Positions 1 through 9,213 of a DNA stretch of 64,000 nucleotides are shown piece after piece. The notes below the pieces were generated by a model. That model ran no database searches, was not told where the DNA came from, and saw only the letters and a list, made by a program, of their open reading frames with translations. The DNA is from Lachnospiraceae bacterium (GTDB lineage: Bacteria > Bacillota > Clostridia > Lachnospirales > Lachnospiraceae): contig JAAWBT010000014.1 of the NCBI GenBank assembly GCA_022792835.1, positions 16,590-80,589 of the forward strand, in the 5' to 3' direction. The position numbers were made by a program, and so were the translations under genes. The first letter of the stretch is position 1. Each line of letters begins with the position of its first letter.

Positions 1-1081
1 TAGTCACATATTTGGAAATTTTCGGAAGCACATAGTCACAGAAAACCGGAAGATCCTTTCCGGCGATTTCTGCCGAAAGCCCCCGCTCCCCTTCCTCCAT
101 GGACCGGACAAACTCCTTAAGGATACTGCTGCAGGCCCGGTCACAGCAGTAGAGTACGTCTTTCCGGAACAGATAAAGTTTCCGTTTTCCGTAAAAGGCC
201 TGCACATGGTCCAACAAGGAGAGGCGAAAACCGTCCCGTCCCAGAGTCCGTATGGTCCCCATCAGGCAGGGATTCTCCTTCTTAATCTGAACCTGCTTCA
301 CCTCCTCGCCGGCTCCGGAAATCTCCACCGTCCAGCCGGCAAGGACCTTCATCATACTGTCACAGGCGCCAGGGGAGAGTTCAAATTCCCGGATCGTTGG
401 TCTTGGCGAACTCCGGTAAGTCATAAATCTCTGATACACAGACAGATAATCTCCCACCAATCGGGCCACTTCCTCCGCCAGTCTGGCAGAGGCCGGTTCG
501 AAAGCGCTCATACTGTGATAAAAGGCAAGCTGCTTCCCGTATTCCACATAAGACTCATCTTCCAGAGCCATGACAAAGGAAGTCAAATCCTTCACCTGGT
601 ACATCCTCCCTGTCCCTACCTTCAGAGACAAGAGCAGTTTCCCCTCAGAAAACCGGAAGGACGGCTCCAGCCGGATTTTCGCATCCATCCCTGAAACTAC
701 AGCCTCTCTCATATCCCGCCCGGTATAGCTTTGGAGCATCCGCCGCACCGCAAGAGGCGTGGACACACAGGGCGCATGTCCTTTCCGTTCTGCCTCCATC
801 ACGTAAAGGGCTGCCGCCGCCTCATGACGGCACAGCCCCTTGTATTCTCTGTGAACCTGGCACTGGCAGGAAGCCTGATAAAGATAACCGCTTTTGATCA
901 AAAGCGACACCCGCCAGCTCTTCTCCTCATCCTCCACCAACGCACGAATCTTTTCTTCGCCTTTCCAGAAGCTTTCGTTGGACACAAGCTGGACCTTTCC
1001 CCGCTCGAACAACGCCTCGCCCTTCTCATACTCTTGTGGGCTTCTGGATTTTAACCGTATGGTTTCACCGGAATATGCCAT
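1..1081 (-). CDS. SNF2-type helicase N-terminal part with SWIM zinc finger (truncated by window start)
   Basis: Open minus frame from ATG at 1081 to the window edge (absent from the ORF track because it has no stop). Translation MAYSGETIRLKSRSPQEYEKGEALFERGKVQ...; SWIM-like CQCQVHREYKGLCRHEAAAALY (CxC...CxH). Confidence 0.75.
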   Translation of the reverse strand, partial: MAYSGETIRLKSRSPQEYEKGEALFERGKVQLVSNESFWKGEEKIRALVEDEEKSWRVSLLIKSGYLYQASCQCQVHREYKGLCRHEAAAALYVMEAERKGHAPCVSTPLAVRRMLQSYTGRDMREAVVSGMDAKIRLEPSFRFSEGKLLLSLKVGTGRMYQVKDLTSFVMALEDESYVEYGKQLAFYHSMSAFEPASARLAEEVARLVGDYLSVYQRFMTYRSSPRPTIREFELSPGACDSMMKVLAGWTVEISGAGEEVKQVQIKKENPCLMGTIRTLGRDGFRLSLLDHVQAFYGKRKLYLFRKDVLYCCDRACSSILKEFVRSMEEGERGLSAEIAGKDLPVFCDYVLPKISKYVT

Positions 1082-1122
1082 TTTTCCCTCTTTCTGGCGC
1101 AGAACCTGTCCCGCCGGCCATC

Positions 1123-2892
1123 TTACATCCTGTCAGGCGCTTCAAAACCAAGCAGGCCGATACAGGTCTCCAGAACCCTTCTCACCAGCCCCAGCAGACA
1201 GATATAAGCAGCCTGACGTTCCTTATCCTCCTCGGCCATAATCTTTGTCTCATGATAAAACCGGTTAAAGGCATTGGACAGCTCATAAATATACTGGCAT
1301 ATTTTATGGGGCGCCTGTTCCACAAAGGCGGAAAGCAAGGCATCCTGTACCCGGCTTACCATGAGCTGCAGCGCCTTTTCACTCTCCGAGAGGGCCGGCA
1401 GAATCCTCCCTTTACCTGTGGGCTTATCCTCAAGCTCTTCATATTTTGCCTGAATGGATTTGATCCGCACAATGGTATAAAGGATGTAAGGGCCTGTGTC
1501 TCCCTCAAAAGAAATGAACCGGTCCACGTCAAAAATGTAATCCTTGGCCGCCTGGTTGGACAAATCCCCGTATTTTAAAGCTGCAAGGCCAATCATCTTC
1601 GCCGTCTCTTTGGCTTCATCCTCTCCCATGGACCGATTTTCCATGATCTTCTCATAGACGGCGTCGCTGATCTCCCGGATCAGATATTCCAGCCGCATGA
1701 TTCCGCCGTCCCTGGTCTTAAAAGGCTTTCCGTCCCTGCCGTTCATGGTTCCAAACCCCAGAAAGTCTAACTTCACTTCAGGCCTTACAATGCCAGTCTT
1801 CTTGGCACATCGGAACACCTGTGTAAAATGGAGCGACTGTCTTTTGTCTACCACATAGAGAATTCTGTCAGGAGCAAACAGCTTTTCCCGCTCCACCAAA
1901 GTCGCCAGATCTGTAGTGGAATATAAGGTCGCCCCGTCAGATTTCAAGAGAATGCAGGGAGGCACCTCCTTGGCATCCGTCTCTTCTGCCACGTCCACCA
2001 CCAAAGCCCCCTGGCTTTCGTGAGCGAAGCCCTCTGTCTTCATCTGTTCTACCATATCTGGAATATAGCCCTGGGCGTCGCTCTCCTTTTTCCAGATGTC
2101 AAAGGTCACACCCAGTTTTTCATAATTTTTCTTAAGATCAGCCACAGACACATTTAAAATATGGTTCCACAGGGCCAGATATCCCCTGTTCCCGTTCTGG
2201 AGTTTAAAAGTGGCGTCATGGGCCTTCTTCGCGAAAACCTCGTCCACCTTAGATTTGGCACTGGCCGCCGGATAGATCTCTTCCAGCTCCCCGATGGTAA
2301 AAGGCGCCTCTGCCGGATATTCCCCCTTATAATCCTCTTTAAAATAAGGAAGCTCTGGCTGCCGTTCTTTTAATTCCTCGATGATCAGCCCCATCTGGAG
2401 CCCCCAGTCTCCCAGGTGGACGTCCCCGATGACTTTATGCCCCAGGAACCGGGACAAACGTTTCATACTCTCCCCAATGATCGCCGAGCGCAGATGTCCC
2501 ACGTGAAGGGGCTTGGCCACGTTGGGTCCGCCGTAATCAATGATAATGGTCTCCTGCTTTTCCTCTGGGCAGATTCCCAGCTTTTCCTCATTGTCCATCT
2601 GCTCCAGATACTTTGACACAAACCCACCGGAAAGTTTTATATTGATAAATCCGGGATTCACCGCCGTGACTTCTTCGAACACCTCGTTCCCCGAAATCTG
2701 TCCCACCACGTCACCTGCGATCATAATGGGCGCTTTCTTATAAAGTTTTGCCCCGGCCATGGCGCCGTTGCACTGGTATTCACACAGGTCCGGCCTGTTG
2801 GAAAGAGTCACTTTCCCAAGGTTCCTCTCATATCCGCAGTCTGCAAATCCCTGCTCTGTGATTTCTGTAATCAGGTCGATCAGCTTTTTCAT
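1123..2892 (-). CDS. argS: arginyl-tRNA synthetase
   Basis: 589 aa; class I HIGH-like PNVAKPLHVGHLRSAIIGES; typical ArgS C-terminus. Confidence 0.95.
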   Translation of the reverse strand: MKKLIDLITEITEQGFADCGYERNLGKVTLSNRPDLCEYQCNGAMAGAKLYKKAPIMIAGDVVGQISGNEVFEEVTAVNPGFINIKLSGGFVSKYLEQMDNEEKLGICPEEKQETIIIDYGGPNVAKPLHVGHLRSAIIGESMKRLSRFLGHKVIGDVHLGDWGLQMGLIIEELKERQPELPYFKEDYKGEYPAEAPFTIGELEEIYPAASAKSKVDEVFAKKAHDATFKLQNGNRGYLALWNHILNVSVADLKKNYEKLGVTFDIWKKESDAQGYIPDMVEQMKTEGFAHESQGALVVDVAEETDAKEVPPCILLKSDGATLYSTTDLATLVEREKLFAPDRILYVVDKRQSLHFTQVFRCAKKTGIVRPEVKLDFLGFGTMNGRDGKPFKTRDGGIMRLEYLIREISDAVYEKIMENRSMGEDEAKETAKMIGLAALKYGDLSNQAAKDYIFDVDRFISFEGDTGPYILYTIVRIKSIQAKYEELEDKPTGKGRILPALSESEKALQLMVSRVQDALLSAFVEQAPHKICQYIYELSNAFNRFYHETKIMAEEDKERQAAYICLLGLVRRVLETCIGLLGFEAPDRM

Positions 2893-3066
2893 AAATTCCT
2901 CCGTCGAAAATTTTTACACTTTCACTATCCGCTTATTATATACCTTTTTCTCTGGAAAGTACATAGACTTTTTCTGCTTCCCTTTCCATAATTCCAGTGG
3001 TATACTGAAAGAAAACCCGGGCGGGCTTTCGCCCGCACTGCCGGAACTTTTATGGAGGGTAAAATT

Positions 3067-3519
3067 ATGAAGGTAAAGATTCAAGATTTAAAAGATGTGG
3101 CTGTCAAGGGAGTCCATGTGGCGTTCACGGAAACCTGCGAAGCTTACAAAGAAGATTTCTTTGAGTGGACCGCATTCCCCATTGTCACACAGTTCAAGAC
3201 AGATAAGATCATGTCCGGCGTGCTGCAGGGCTGGCATCACACCCCCAATTTCAGCCAAATCGAATACCATGAGGATGCAGAGCAGTTCTTCTTCACCGAA
3301 GGGACTGCCCTTATGCTGTTCATCGACATTGTGGACAAAACGCCTGACATGGATACTGCACAGATTGTCCGCATCCCTGCAGGCACTCAGCTCGACATCG
3401 CTGCAGGCAAGGGGCATTTCGTGGCTGTGGCGGAGGGATGTACCTTCAAGGCCATTGTCGTCTCTCCTGTTCAGGATGCTCCCAGGATGGACCTTCCCGA
3501 GATGGTATGTGGAGAATAA
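3067..3519 (+). CDS. cupin-like / ureidoglycolate lyase-like small protein
   Basis: ATG at 3067 preceded by TGGAGGG; cupin-like EYHEDAEQFFFTEG and later HF; ORF-track start at 3052 looks too early. Confidence 0.55.
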   Translation: MKVKIQDLKDVAVKGVHVAFTETCEAYKEDFFEWTAFPIVTQFKTDKIMSGVLQGWHHTPNFSQIEYHEDAEQFFFTEGTALMLFIDIVDKTPDMDTAQIVRIPAGTQLDIAAGKGHFVAVAEGCTFKAIVVSPVQDAPRMDLPEMVCGE

Positions 3520-3528
3520 CGGGTAATG

Positions 3529-3559
3529 AAAAGCCCCCGGCCATGGCTGGGGGGCTTTT
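3529..3559 (+). terminator. intrinsic terminator
   Basis: AAAAGCCCCCggccatggctGGGGGGCTTTT hairpin downstream of the 3067 CDS. Confidence 0.8.
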
Positions 3560-3582
3560 CAATTTATACCTTATGTTTTTGT

Positions 3583-3783
3583 TCAAACCTTGTGAAGCAA
3601 ATGCAGATTCAGCTTGCGCACCAGAAGGACAGGGTCCAATCCATGCTCCAGAGCCGCCTGCTCCAAGGTTTCTCCGGAAGCGGAGGCACAGCCGATGCAG
3701 GCCATCCCTGCCCCGGCAAGAAGTTCTCCTGCCTCCTCATAGGTTTCCAGAAGTTCACTGATAAGCATATCTTTCTCGATCAT
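3583..3783 (-). CDS. DUF1858 (redox-disulfide) domain protein
   Basis: 66 aa with GMACIGCASASGETLEQAALEHGLD. Confidence 0.8.
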   Translation of the reverse strand: MIEKDMLISELLETYEEAGELLAGAGMACIGCASASGETLEQAALEHGLDPVLLVRKLNLHLLHKV

Positions 3784-3806
3784 GGTCTCCCTCCTCTCCA
3801 GTCTTT

Positions 3807-5339
3807 TTACTGATGATAATAACTGAGAAAATCTGCCAGCTTTTCTGTAAATTCCTTAAGCACCCCGACCCTCGGCAGATATACCACCCGGAAATGATCC
3901 GGCTCCTTCCAATTGAATCCGCCTCCGTGGATCAGCAGAACCTTCTTATCCCGCAGAAGATCCAGCACAAACTTTTCATCATCCGTGATATTGAACTTTT
4001 TTGCATCGATCTTCGGGAACATGTAAAATGCTCCCTTTGGCTTCACGACACTGATCCCCGGAATATCCACCAGCGCGTTGTACACACATTCTCTCTGTTC
4101 ATAGATCCGGCCTCCCGGCACCACATAGCCTTCGACGCTCTGGTGGCCGCCCAGGGCCGTCTGCACGATGGACTGGGCCGGTACATTGGAGCAGAGGCGC
4201 ATATTGGAAAGCATTTTGATTCCCTCTATATAATCTTTGGCAATGGCCTTGTTTCCGCTCAAAATCATCCATCCGATCCGAAAGCCCGCGATCATATGGG
4301 ACTTGGAAAGGCCGCTGAAGGTGGTGCAGAACAGATCTGGCGCCAGAGACGCAATGGACACATGCTCTTCCCCGTCCATGACCAGCCGGTCATAGATCTC
4401 ATCGGAAAAAATCATCAGCTGATGTTCCCTGGCAATATCGACGATCTGCTGCAGAACCTCCCTGGGATAGAGCGCGCCGGTCGGGTTGTTGGGATTGATG
4501 ATCACAATCGCCTTTGTCCTGTCCGTGATCTTCTTTTTGATGTCTTCCATATCTGGATACCATTCTGCCTGCTCATCACAGATATAGTGGACAGGCGTGC
4601 CCCCGGCCAGGGTCGCGCTGGCCGTCCACAGAGGATAATCCGGCGACGGAATCAGAATCTCATCGTTGCTGTCCAGCAAAGCGGACATGCACAGGTTGAT
4701 CAGCTCGCTGACTCCGTTGCCCGTATAGATGTCATCCATAGATACATTGGGAATCTTTTTGATCTGGGCGTACTGCATGATCGCCTTCCTGGCGGAAAAC
4801 AGCCCGTTGGCCTGGGAATAGCCCTCACAGTCTGTCAGCTGCCGGCTCATGTCCTGAATCACCTCGTCCGGTGTCCGAAACCCGAAGGGAGCCGGGTTCC
4901 CGATATTCAATTTTAAGATCTGCATCCCCGCCTCTTCCATTCTAGAAGCCTCTTCTACCACCGGACCTCTCACATCATATAGTACATTGTCCAACTTTGA
5001 TGATTTTTTAAATTCCCGCATTTTTCTTCCTCCCAGGACTCTATTTTCTTTCTCTCCACTATCCAGACTTTCCTGCACAGGCAGAAGTTCTATGCCGTCC
5101 GGCTTTAAGGTTTCTGTCGTTTCTCCATCTCTCAGCCATTCTTCCTCCACCTGCAGCGCTTCTGCCAGAAAGCAAAGGATTCTGGCCCGTGGAACGGTCT
5201 TCCCGCTCACATACTGGCTCACATGGCTTTTGCCAAGCTTAACCGCCCGCTCCGAGGCCATTCGGATCAGGTCCGCCTGCTTTACATTCCGCTTCTCCAT
5301 TGCCAGTTTTAGCCTGTCCGCAAAGGTTTTCGTTGACAT
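3807..5339 (-). CDS. XRE-family HTH domain fused to class I/II pyridoxal-phosphate aminotransferase (AlaA-like)
   Basis: N-term MSTKTFADRLKLAMEKRNVKQADLIRMASER...HVSQYVSGKTVPRARILCFLAEAL (XRE HTH), then MREFKKSSKLDNVLYDVRGPVVEEASRMEEAGMQILKLNIGNPAPFGF...NPNNPTGA...SGLSKSHMIAGFRIGW. Confidence 0.9.
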   Translation of the reverse strand: MSTKTFADRLKLAMEKRNVKQADLIRMASERAVKLGKSHVSQYVSGKTVPRARILCFLAEALQVEEEWLRDGETTETLKPDGIELLPVQESLDSGEKENRVLGGRKMREFKKSSKLDNVLYDVRGPVVEEASRMEEAGMQILKLNIGNPAPFGFRTPDEVIQDMSRQLTDCEGYSQANGLFSARKAIMQYAQIKKIPNVSMDDIYTGNGVSELINLCMSALLDSNDEILIPSPDYPLWTASATLAGGTPVHYICDEQAEWYPDMEDIKKKITDRTKAIVIINPNNPTGALYPREVLQQIVDIAREHQLMIFSDEIYDRLVMDGEEHVSIASLAPDLFCTTFSGLSKSHMIAGFRIGWMILSGNKAIAKDYIEGIKMLSNMRLCSNVPAQSIVQTALGGHQSVEGYVVPGGRIYEQRECVYNALVDIPGISVVKPKGAFYMFPKIDAKKFNITDDEKFVLDLLRDKKVLLIHGGGFNWKEPDHFRVVYLPRVGVLKEFTEKLADFLSYYHQ

Positions 5340-5354
5340 CTTGTTCTCCTGTCA

Positions 5355-5439
5355 GTTCAATTTTTCTTCAAAAGTTCAATTTTGGAGTCTTTTAGTTCAA
5401 CTTCACGTGTAGTATAACACAGCACAAAAAAAAGTTCAA
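5355..5439 (-). promoter_or_regulatory. sigma-A-type promoter with four TTGAAC direct repeats upstream of the HTH-aminotransferase gene
   Basis: Minus strand TTGAAC (5439-5434), 17-nt spacer, TATACT (5416-5411). TTGAAC recurs at 5400-5395, 5379-5374 and 5360-5355. Confidence 0.75.
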
Positions 5440-5581
5440 CTTCTGGCTGTACAGAAAAACCATAGAGAGCGGAAAATTTTTCACGTTTCTTATTCGCCCT
5501 ATGATATAATAAAGCTGAAATATAAATCTGAAAATCTGGATATGATTATAACAAGAAGGACAGACGAGGAGGTGTTGGCAA

Positions 5582-7054
5582 ATGACATCTGATACATTTG
5601 AGTCCATGCTTACCATCGGTGAAACCGTGGCAGTGGAATTTAAGCGCTGCGGAAATGGAATCGAACATGATGTATATGAAAGCGTCTGTTCTTTCCTGAA
5701 CCGTTTTGGCGGAGACCTGTTTATGGGAGTAGAAGACGACGGCACTGTAGTCGGCATTCCGGAAAAAGCCGCGGCGGATATGATCAAAAACTTCATCAGC
5801 GTCATCAGCAATCCTGCTGTATTTACACCGACTCTCTATCTCTCACCAGAGCTCTTAAACTACCACGGACATACTGTAATCCATGTCCATGTGCCTCCCA
5901 GCGCCGAGGTGCACAGCTACAAAAAAACGATTTATGACCGGGCAAATGAGGCGGATATTAAAGTAACCGCCACTGCTCAGATCGCCTCTATGTATATCCG
6001 AAAGCAAAATATTTTTACGGAGAAAAAAATCTATCCCTATGCGTCCATGGAGGATCTGCGGCTTGATTTGTTCCCCAGAATCCGCCAGATGGCAGTCAAC
6101 CATGCAGGAGGCAGACATCCCTGGGAAACCATGAATGACCAGGAGTTGCTCATAAGTGCCGGATTGTACGGCACAGACATCGCCACAGGAGAAAAAGGAT
6201 ATAACCTGGCCGCCCTCCTTCTCCTCGGCAAGGATGAAGTCATTATGAATGTCTGTCCAGCCTATGAAACAGATGCCCTGGTACGCCGGATAAATGCAGA
6301 CCGGTATGATGACCGGGAAATCGTCCGCACAAACTTAATTGAAAGTTTCGATCAATTGATGGAATTTGCCAGAAAACATCTGCCGGATAAATTTTTTCTG
6401 GAAGATGAAAACCGGATAAGCCTGAGAAATATCCTTGCGCGGGAAATGATCAGCAATATTTTAATGCACCGGGAATTTACCAGCGCCTATGCGGCAAAAT
6501 TTATCATTAAAAAAGATCAGATGTACACAGAAAACGCAAACCGTGCCTCTTTAGAAGGCTTCATTACTCCTGACAACCTGGAACCCAGTCCTAAAAATCC
6601 AGTTATCGCTTCCTTTTTCCGGACCATCGGCAGGGCAGACCGCCTTGGTTCCGGCGTCAGGAACCTATTTAAATACAGCAGATTTTATTCCGGACAGGAC
6701 CCTAAATTTCAGGAAGGAGACGTATTCCGTATCATTGTTCCTTTAAACGAAGAGTACTCCTTTGATCACCAGCTTGGTACAGAAACGGACAATCATACTA
6801 CCGCTAAGACTACCGCTAAGACTACCGCTAAGACTACCGCTAAAGCGGGGAAAAAGCTCACTGGAACAGAACGTAAAATACTGGAGCTGATCAAAAAAAA
6901 TCCATTTATCACTCAGGCGGATCTGGCAGGCTGTGTCGGCCTGTCGGTAGACGGCATCCGCCATGCAATAAAGCAGTTAAAATCAAAAGGAATTTTGACC
7001 CGCAAAGGATCCAGCCGGTACGGAAGCTGGCAGATCCATATAAAAATCGAGTAG
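5582..7054 (+). CDS. AlbA_2/Schlafen-type putative DNA/ATP-binding regulator with C-terminal winged HTH
   Basis: ESMLTIGETVAVEFKRC...VCSFLNRFGGDLFMGVEDDGTVVGI; C-term GTERKILELIKKNPFITQADLAGCVGLSVDGIRHAIKQLKSKGIL. Confidence 0.85.
   Translation: MTSDTFESMLTIGETVAVEFKRCGNGIEHDVYESVCSFLNRFGGDLFMGVEDDGTVVGIPEKAAADMIKNFISVISNPAVFTPTLYLSPELLNYHGHTVIHVHVPPSAEVHSYKKTIYDRANEADIKVTATAQIASMYIRKQNIFTEKKIYPYASMEDLRLDLFPRIRQMAVNHAGGRHPWETMNDQELLISAGLYGTDIATGEKGYNLAALLLLGKDEVIMNVCPAYETDALVRRINADRYDDREIVRTNLIESFDQLMEFARKHLPDKFFLEDENRISLRNILAREMISNILMHREFTSAYAAKFIIKKDQMYTENANRASLEGFITPDNLEPSPKNPVIASFFRTIGRADRLGSGVRNLFKYSRFYSGQDPKFQEGDVFRIIVPLNEEYSFDHQLGTETDNHTTAKTTAKTTAKTTAKAGKKLTGTERKILELIKKNPFITQADLAGCVGLSVDGIRHAIKQLKSKGILTRKGSSRYGSWQIHIKIE
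6797..6844 (+). repeat. 4 x 12-bp tandem repeat (actaccgctaag), coding (TTAK)4
   Basis: actaccgctaag x3 followed by actaccgctaaa; in-frame within the AlbA_2 gene. Confidence 0.95.
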
Positions 7055-7082
7055 GGAAGTCTCCCTACTCGATTTTTATATG
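7037..7082. terminator. bidirectional terminator, 21-bp perfect stem
   Basis: catataaaaatcgagtaggga-agtc-tccctactcgatttttatatg; overlaps the stop codon of the 5582 CDS, between convergent genes. Confidence 0.85.
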
Positions 7083-7119
7083 CCATTTTTTCTTCTCTTG
7101 CTCCCCAAGACGGCCATTC

Positions 7120-9213
7120 TCACCGGAGCCACAACAGATAAAGAAGCACCACAATCAGACCGATACAAACTAAAAGCAAAGCAAAGGAAAGGCTCTCGTC
7201 AATGATTCGATTGGTCCGCACCGTCTTCTCCTCAAACTCCATCAGCCTGCGCACATAAGCCTTTTCCACCGGATGTTTCCTGCGGACTGTTTTGTTAAGA
7301 ACTTCTGACCCCCATTCCAGGAAACAGCCCATGGCGTAAGCCAGCCGGTTTCTCGCCACATGAATCTTATCTTCCTTAAGCTGTCTGTGGGTGGTCTTTC
7401 TGGCAAAGACAACCATCCCGTCCACTGTGCGGTCAAGCACCCGGCAAAGAACCGCCAACACCTCCAAAAGCCCTTTCCCGATGCCCCGAATCATCCGCTC
7501 CAGGTCAAGCCAGGCCGGCCACCGGTCCACATATTCCCGGATGCCCTTCTCCCCTTTTCTCATGAGAATTGTCCGGATCACTCCGAAATAGATCAGTGCG
7601 CCGATGGCGATGGAAATCAGGCCGCCGGACAGATTCTCCAGCGAAAAATACCGGACCGGGTGAGCCAGAGGGCCGCCGCCAAAAAATCCTTCTCCAAGCT
7701 TTGCCACAGGCTCCATGGTCAGCCCTGGAATCATTCCCATGACGGGAAGAAGCAGAGCCGGAACTACCACCGCAAACTTGCTCTCCAGATTCCAGTAGCT
7801 TTTATACTTCTGCTCGAATTCCTCCTGCCTTTCCTGGTTCCTTTCCACAAAAACCGCCACAAAAAGTTTCGTCATGTAGGCCACCGTCATACCGCCGGAA
7901 ATCAGGAAAATCCATTCCGCCCCTTTCCAGAAAGCCGCCGTCCCACAGACAGACAATCCTTTTGCCGCCAGGGCGCCGTATTCCACAATACTCTCATGGA
8001 GCAGAGTCTTACTGATATATCCGTTCCAGAGAGGAATGCCGCCGATGCCCAGGGCTCCCATGAGAAAACAGAAAGCAAGCAACGGTTTTTTCCGCCCAAA
8101 TCCCCGGATCTCATTGAGATTCAGCTTGTGCAGATTCATATAGATCACTCCGGCCACCAGGAAGAGCACCAGCTTGATCAAAGAATGATTTACCATATGA
8201 AGAAGGGTTCCCCGGACCGCCAGGGCGTTTTCCTCCCCAAGAAGCCCCTGCAGGCCGATCCCCACCAGAATAAATCCGATCTGAGACATGGACGAACAAG
8301 CTAAGGTCCGTTTCAAGTCGACAGAAAACACAGCGAGAAGGGCTCCGCCGAACATGGTCAGCACACCAAATACAAAAATCGCCATTCCCCAAAAAGGATC
8401 ATAACGAAAGATATTACAGCTTATGGCCAACAGTCCAAAAATCCCGGTTTTCGTCAGAATTCCCGAAAGCAGAGCGCTGGCCGGGGCCGGAGCCACCGGA
8501 TGGGCTTTGGGAAGCCAGATATGGAGAGGAAAGACACCGGCCTTGGCCGCAAAACCAAAGGCTGTAAGCCCCCCCGCCAGATAAAGAGCCCTCTTCTCCC
8601 CCGCCCCAACTGTCCGGCAGGCAGAAAGAAGCCCGGAAAACTCCAGAGTCCCCAAGGTATGAGAAAGCAGGAACAGACCCATAAGCGTCACCATACCGCC
8701 GATCACCGCCACGGCAAGATAAGTGCCTGCCGCTCTCATAGCTCCCTCCTTCTCATCGTGAGCCACCCACACATAAGAAGTAAAGGACATGACCTCAAAG
8801 AAAAGAAATGCTGTAAAAAGGTCTGCTGATAGAAATACTCCCATGACAGCACCAAGGGTCAGGAGCACAAACAGATAATACCGGTTCCTGTTCCGGTAAT
8901 GGGCCAGATATTCTCTGGAAAAGATCGTTGTCATGACCCACATAAAAGCCGCAATCAGACCATAAAGAGCCCGGAACCCGTCAAGTTCCAGATGAAGTCC
9001 CAGGCCACAGAAACCTTCCCACCAAAACTCCGAGGCTCCCGCAGAAAGCAACCCGGAGAGTAAAAGCGCCAGAACCAGGGCAAACTCCAGGACCACCGCG
9101 CCGTCGGCAAAGAGATCCCTGCCTTTTTTCGAAAATCTTCCTATTATATAGGCCAGCAGGGCCGCCTCCATCGGCCAGACTGTCAGGAAGAAAAGGAATC
9201 CATTTCCACTCAT
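7120..9213 (-). CDS. proton-conducting antiporter-like subunit (NuoL/MrpA/D family) with C-terminal extension
   Basis: Likely start MSGNGFLFFLTVWPMEAALLAY at 9213 (ORF-track start 9501 is upstream and out of character); many TM helices; PLHIWLPKAHPVAPAPASALLSGI; start overlaps upstream stop (ATGA). Confidence 0.85.
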   Translation of the reverse strand: MSGNGFLFFLTVWPMEAALLAYIIGRFSKKGRDLFADGAVVLEFALVLALLLSGLLSAGASEFWWEGFCGLGLHLELDGFRALYGLIAAFMWVMTTIFSREYLAHYRNRNRYYLFVLLTLGAVMGVFLSADLFTAFLFFEVMSFTSYVWVAHDEKEGAMRAAGTYLAVAVIGGMVTLMGLFLLSHTLGTLEFSGLLSACRTVGAGEKRALYLAGGLTAFGFAAKAGVFPLHIWLPKAHPVAPAPASALLSGILTKTGIFGLLAISCNIFRYDPFWGMAIFVFGVLTMFGGALLAVFSVDLKRTLACSSMSQIGFILVGIGLQGLLGEENALAVRGTLLHMVNHSLIKLVLFLVAGVIYMNLHKLNLNEIRGFGRKKPLLAFCFLMGALGIGGIPLWNGYISKTLLHESIVEYGALAAKGLSVCGTAAFWKGAEWIFLISGGMTVAYMTKLFVAVFVERNQERQEEFEQKYKSYWNLESKFAVVVPALLLPVMGMIPGLTMEPVAKLGEGFFGGGPLAHPVRYFSLENLSGGLISIAIGALIYFGVIRTILMRKGEKGIREYVDRWPAWLDLERMIRGIGKGLLEVLAVLCRVLDRTVDGMVVFARKTTHRQLKEDKIHVARNRLAYAMGCFLEWGSEVLNKTVRRKHPVEKAYVRRLMEFEEKTVRTNRIIDESLSFALLLVCIGLIVVLLYLLWLR

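Noticed and set aside
3813-4916. 367-aa plus-strand ORF
   Set aside because: Antisense to the aminotransferase domain
6797-6844. CRISPR-like repeat
   Set aside because: 12-bp units with no spacers, inside a coding frame
7360-8304. Long plus-strand ORFs opposite the antiporter genes (also 11492-12181, 13074-13499)
   Set aside because: Antisense shadows of clear minus-strand membrane proteins; compositionally odd (rich in H, Q, R, P)
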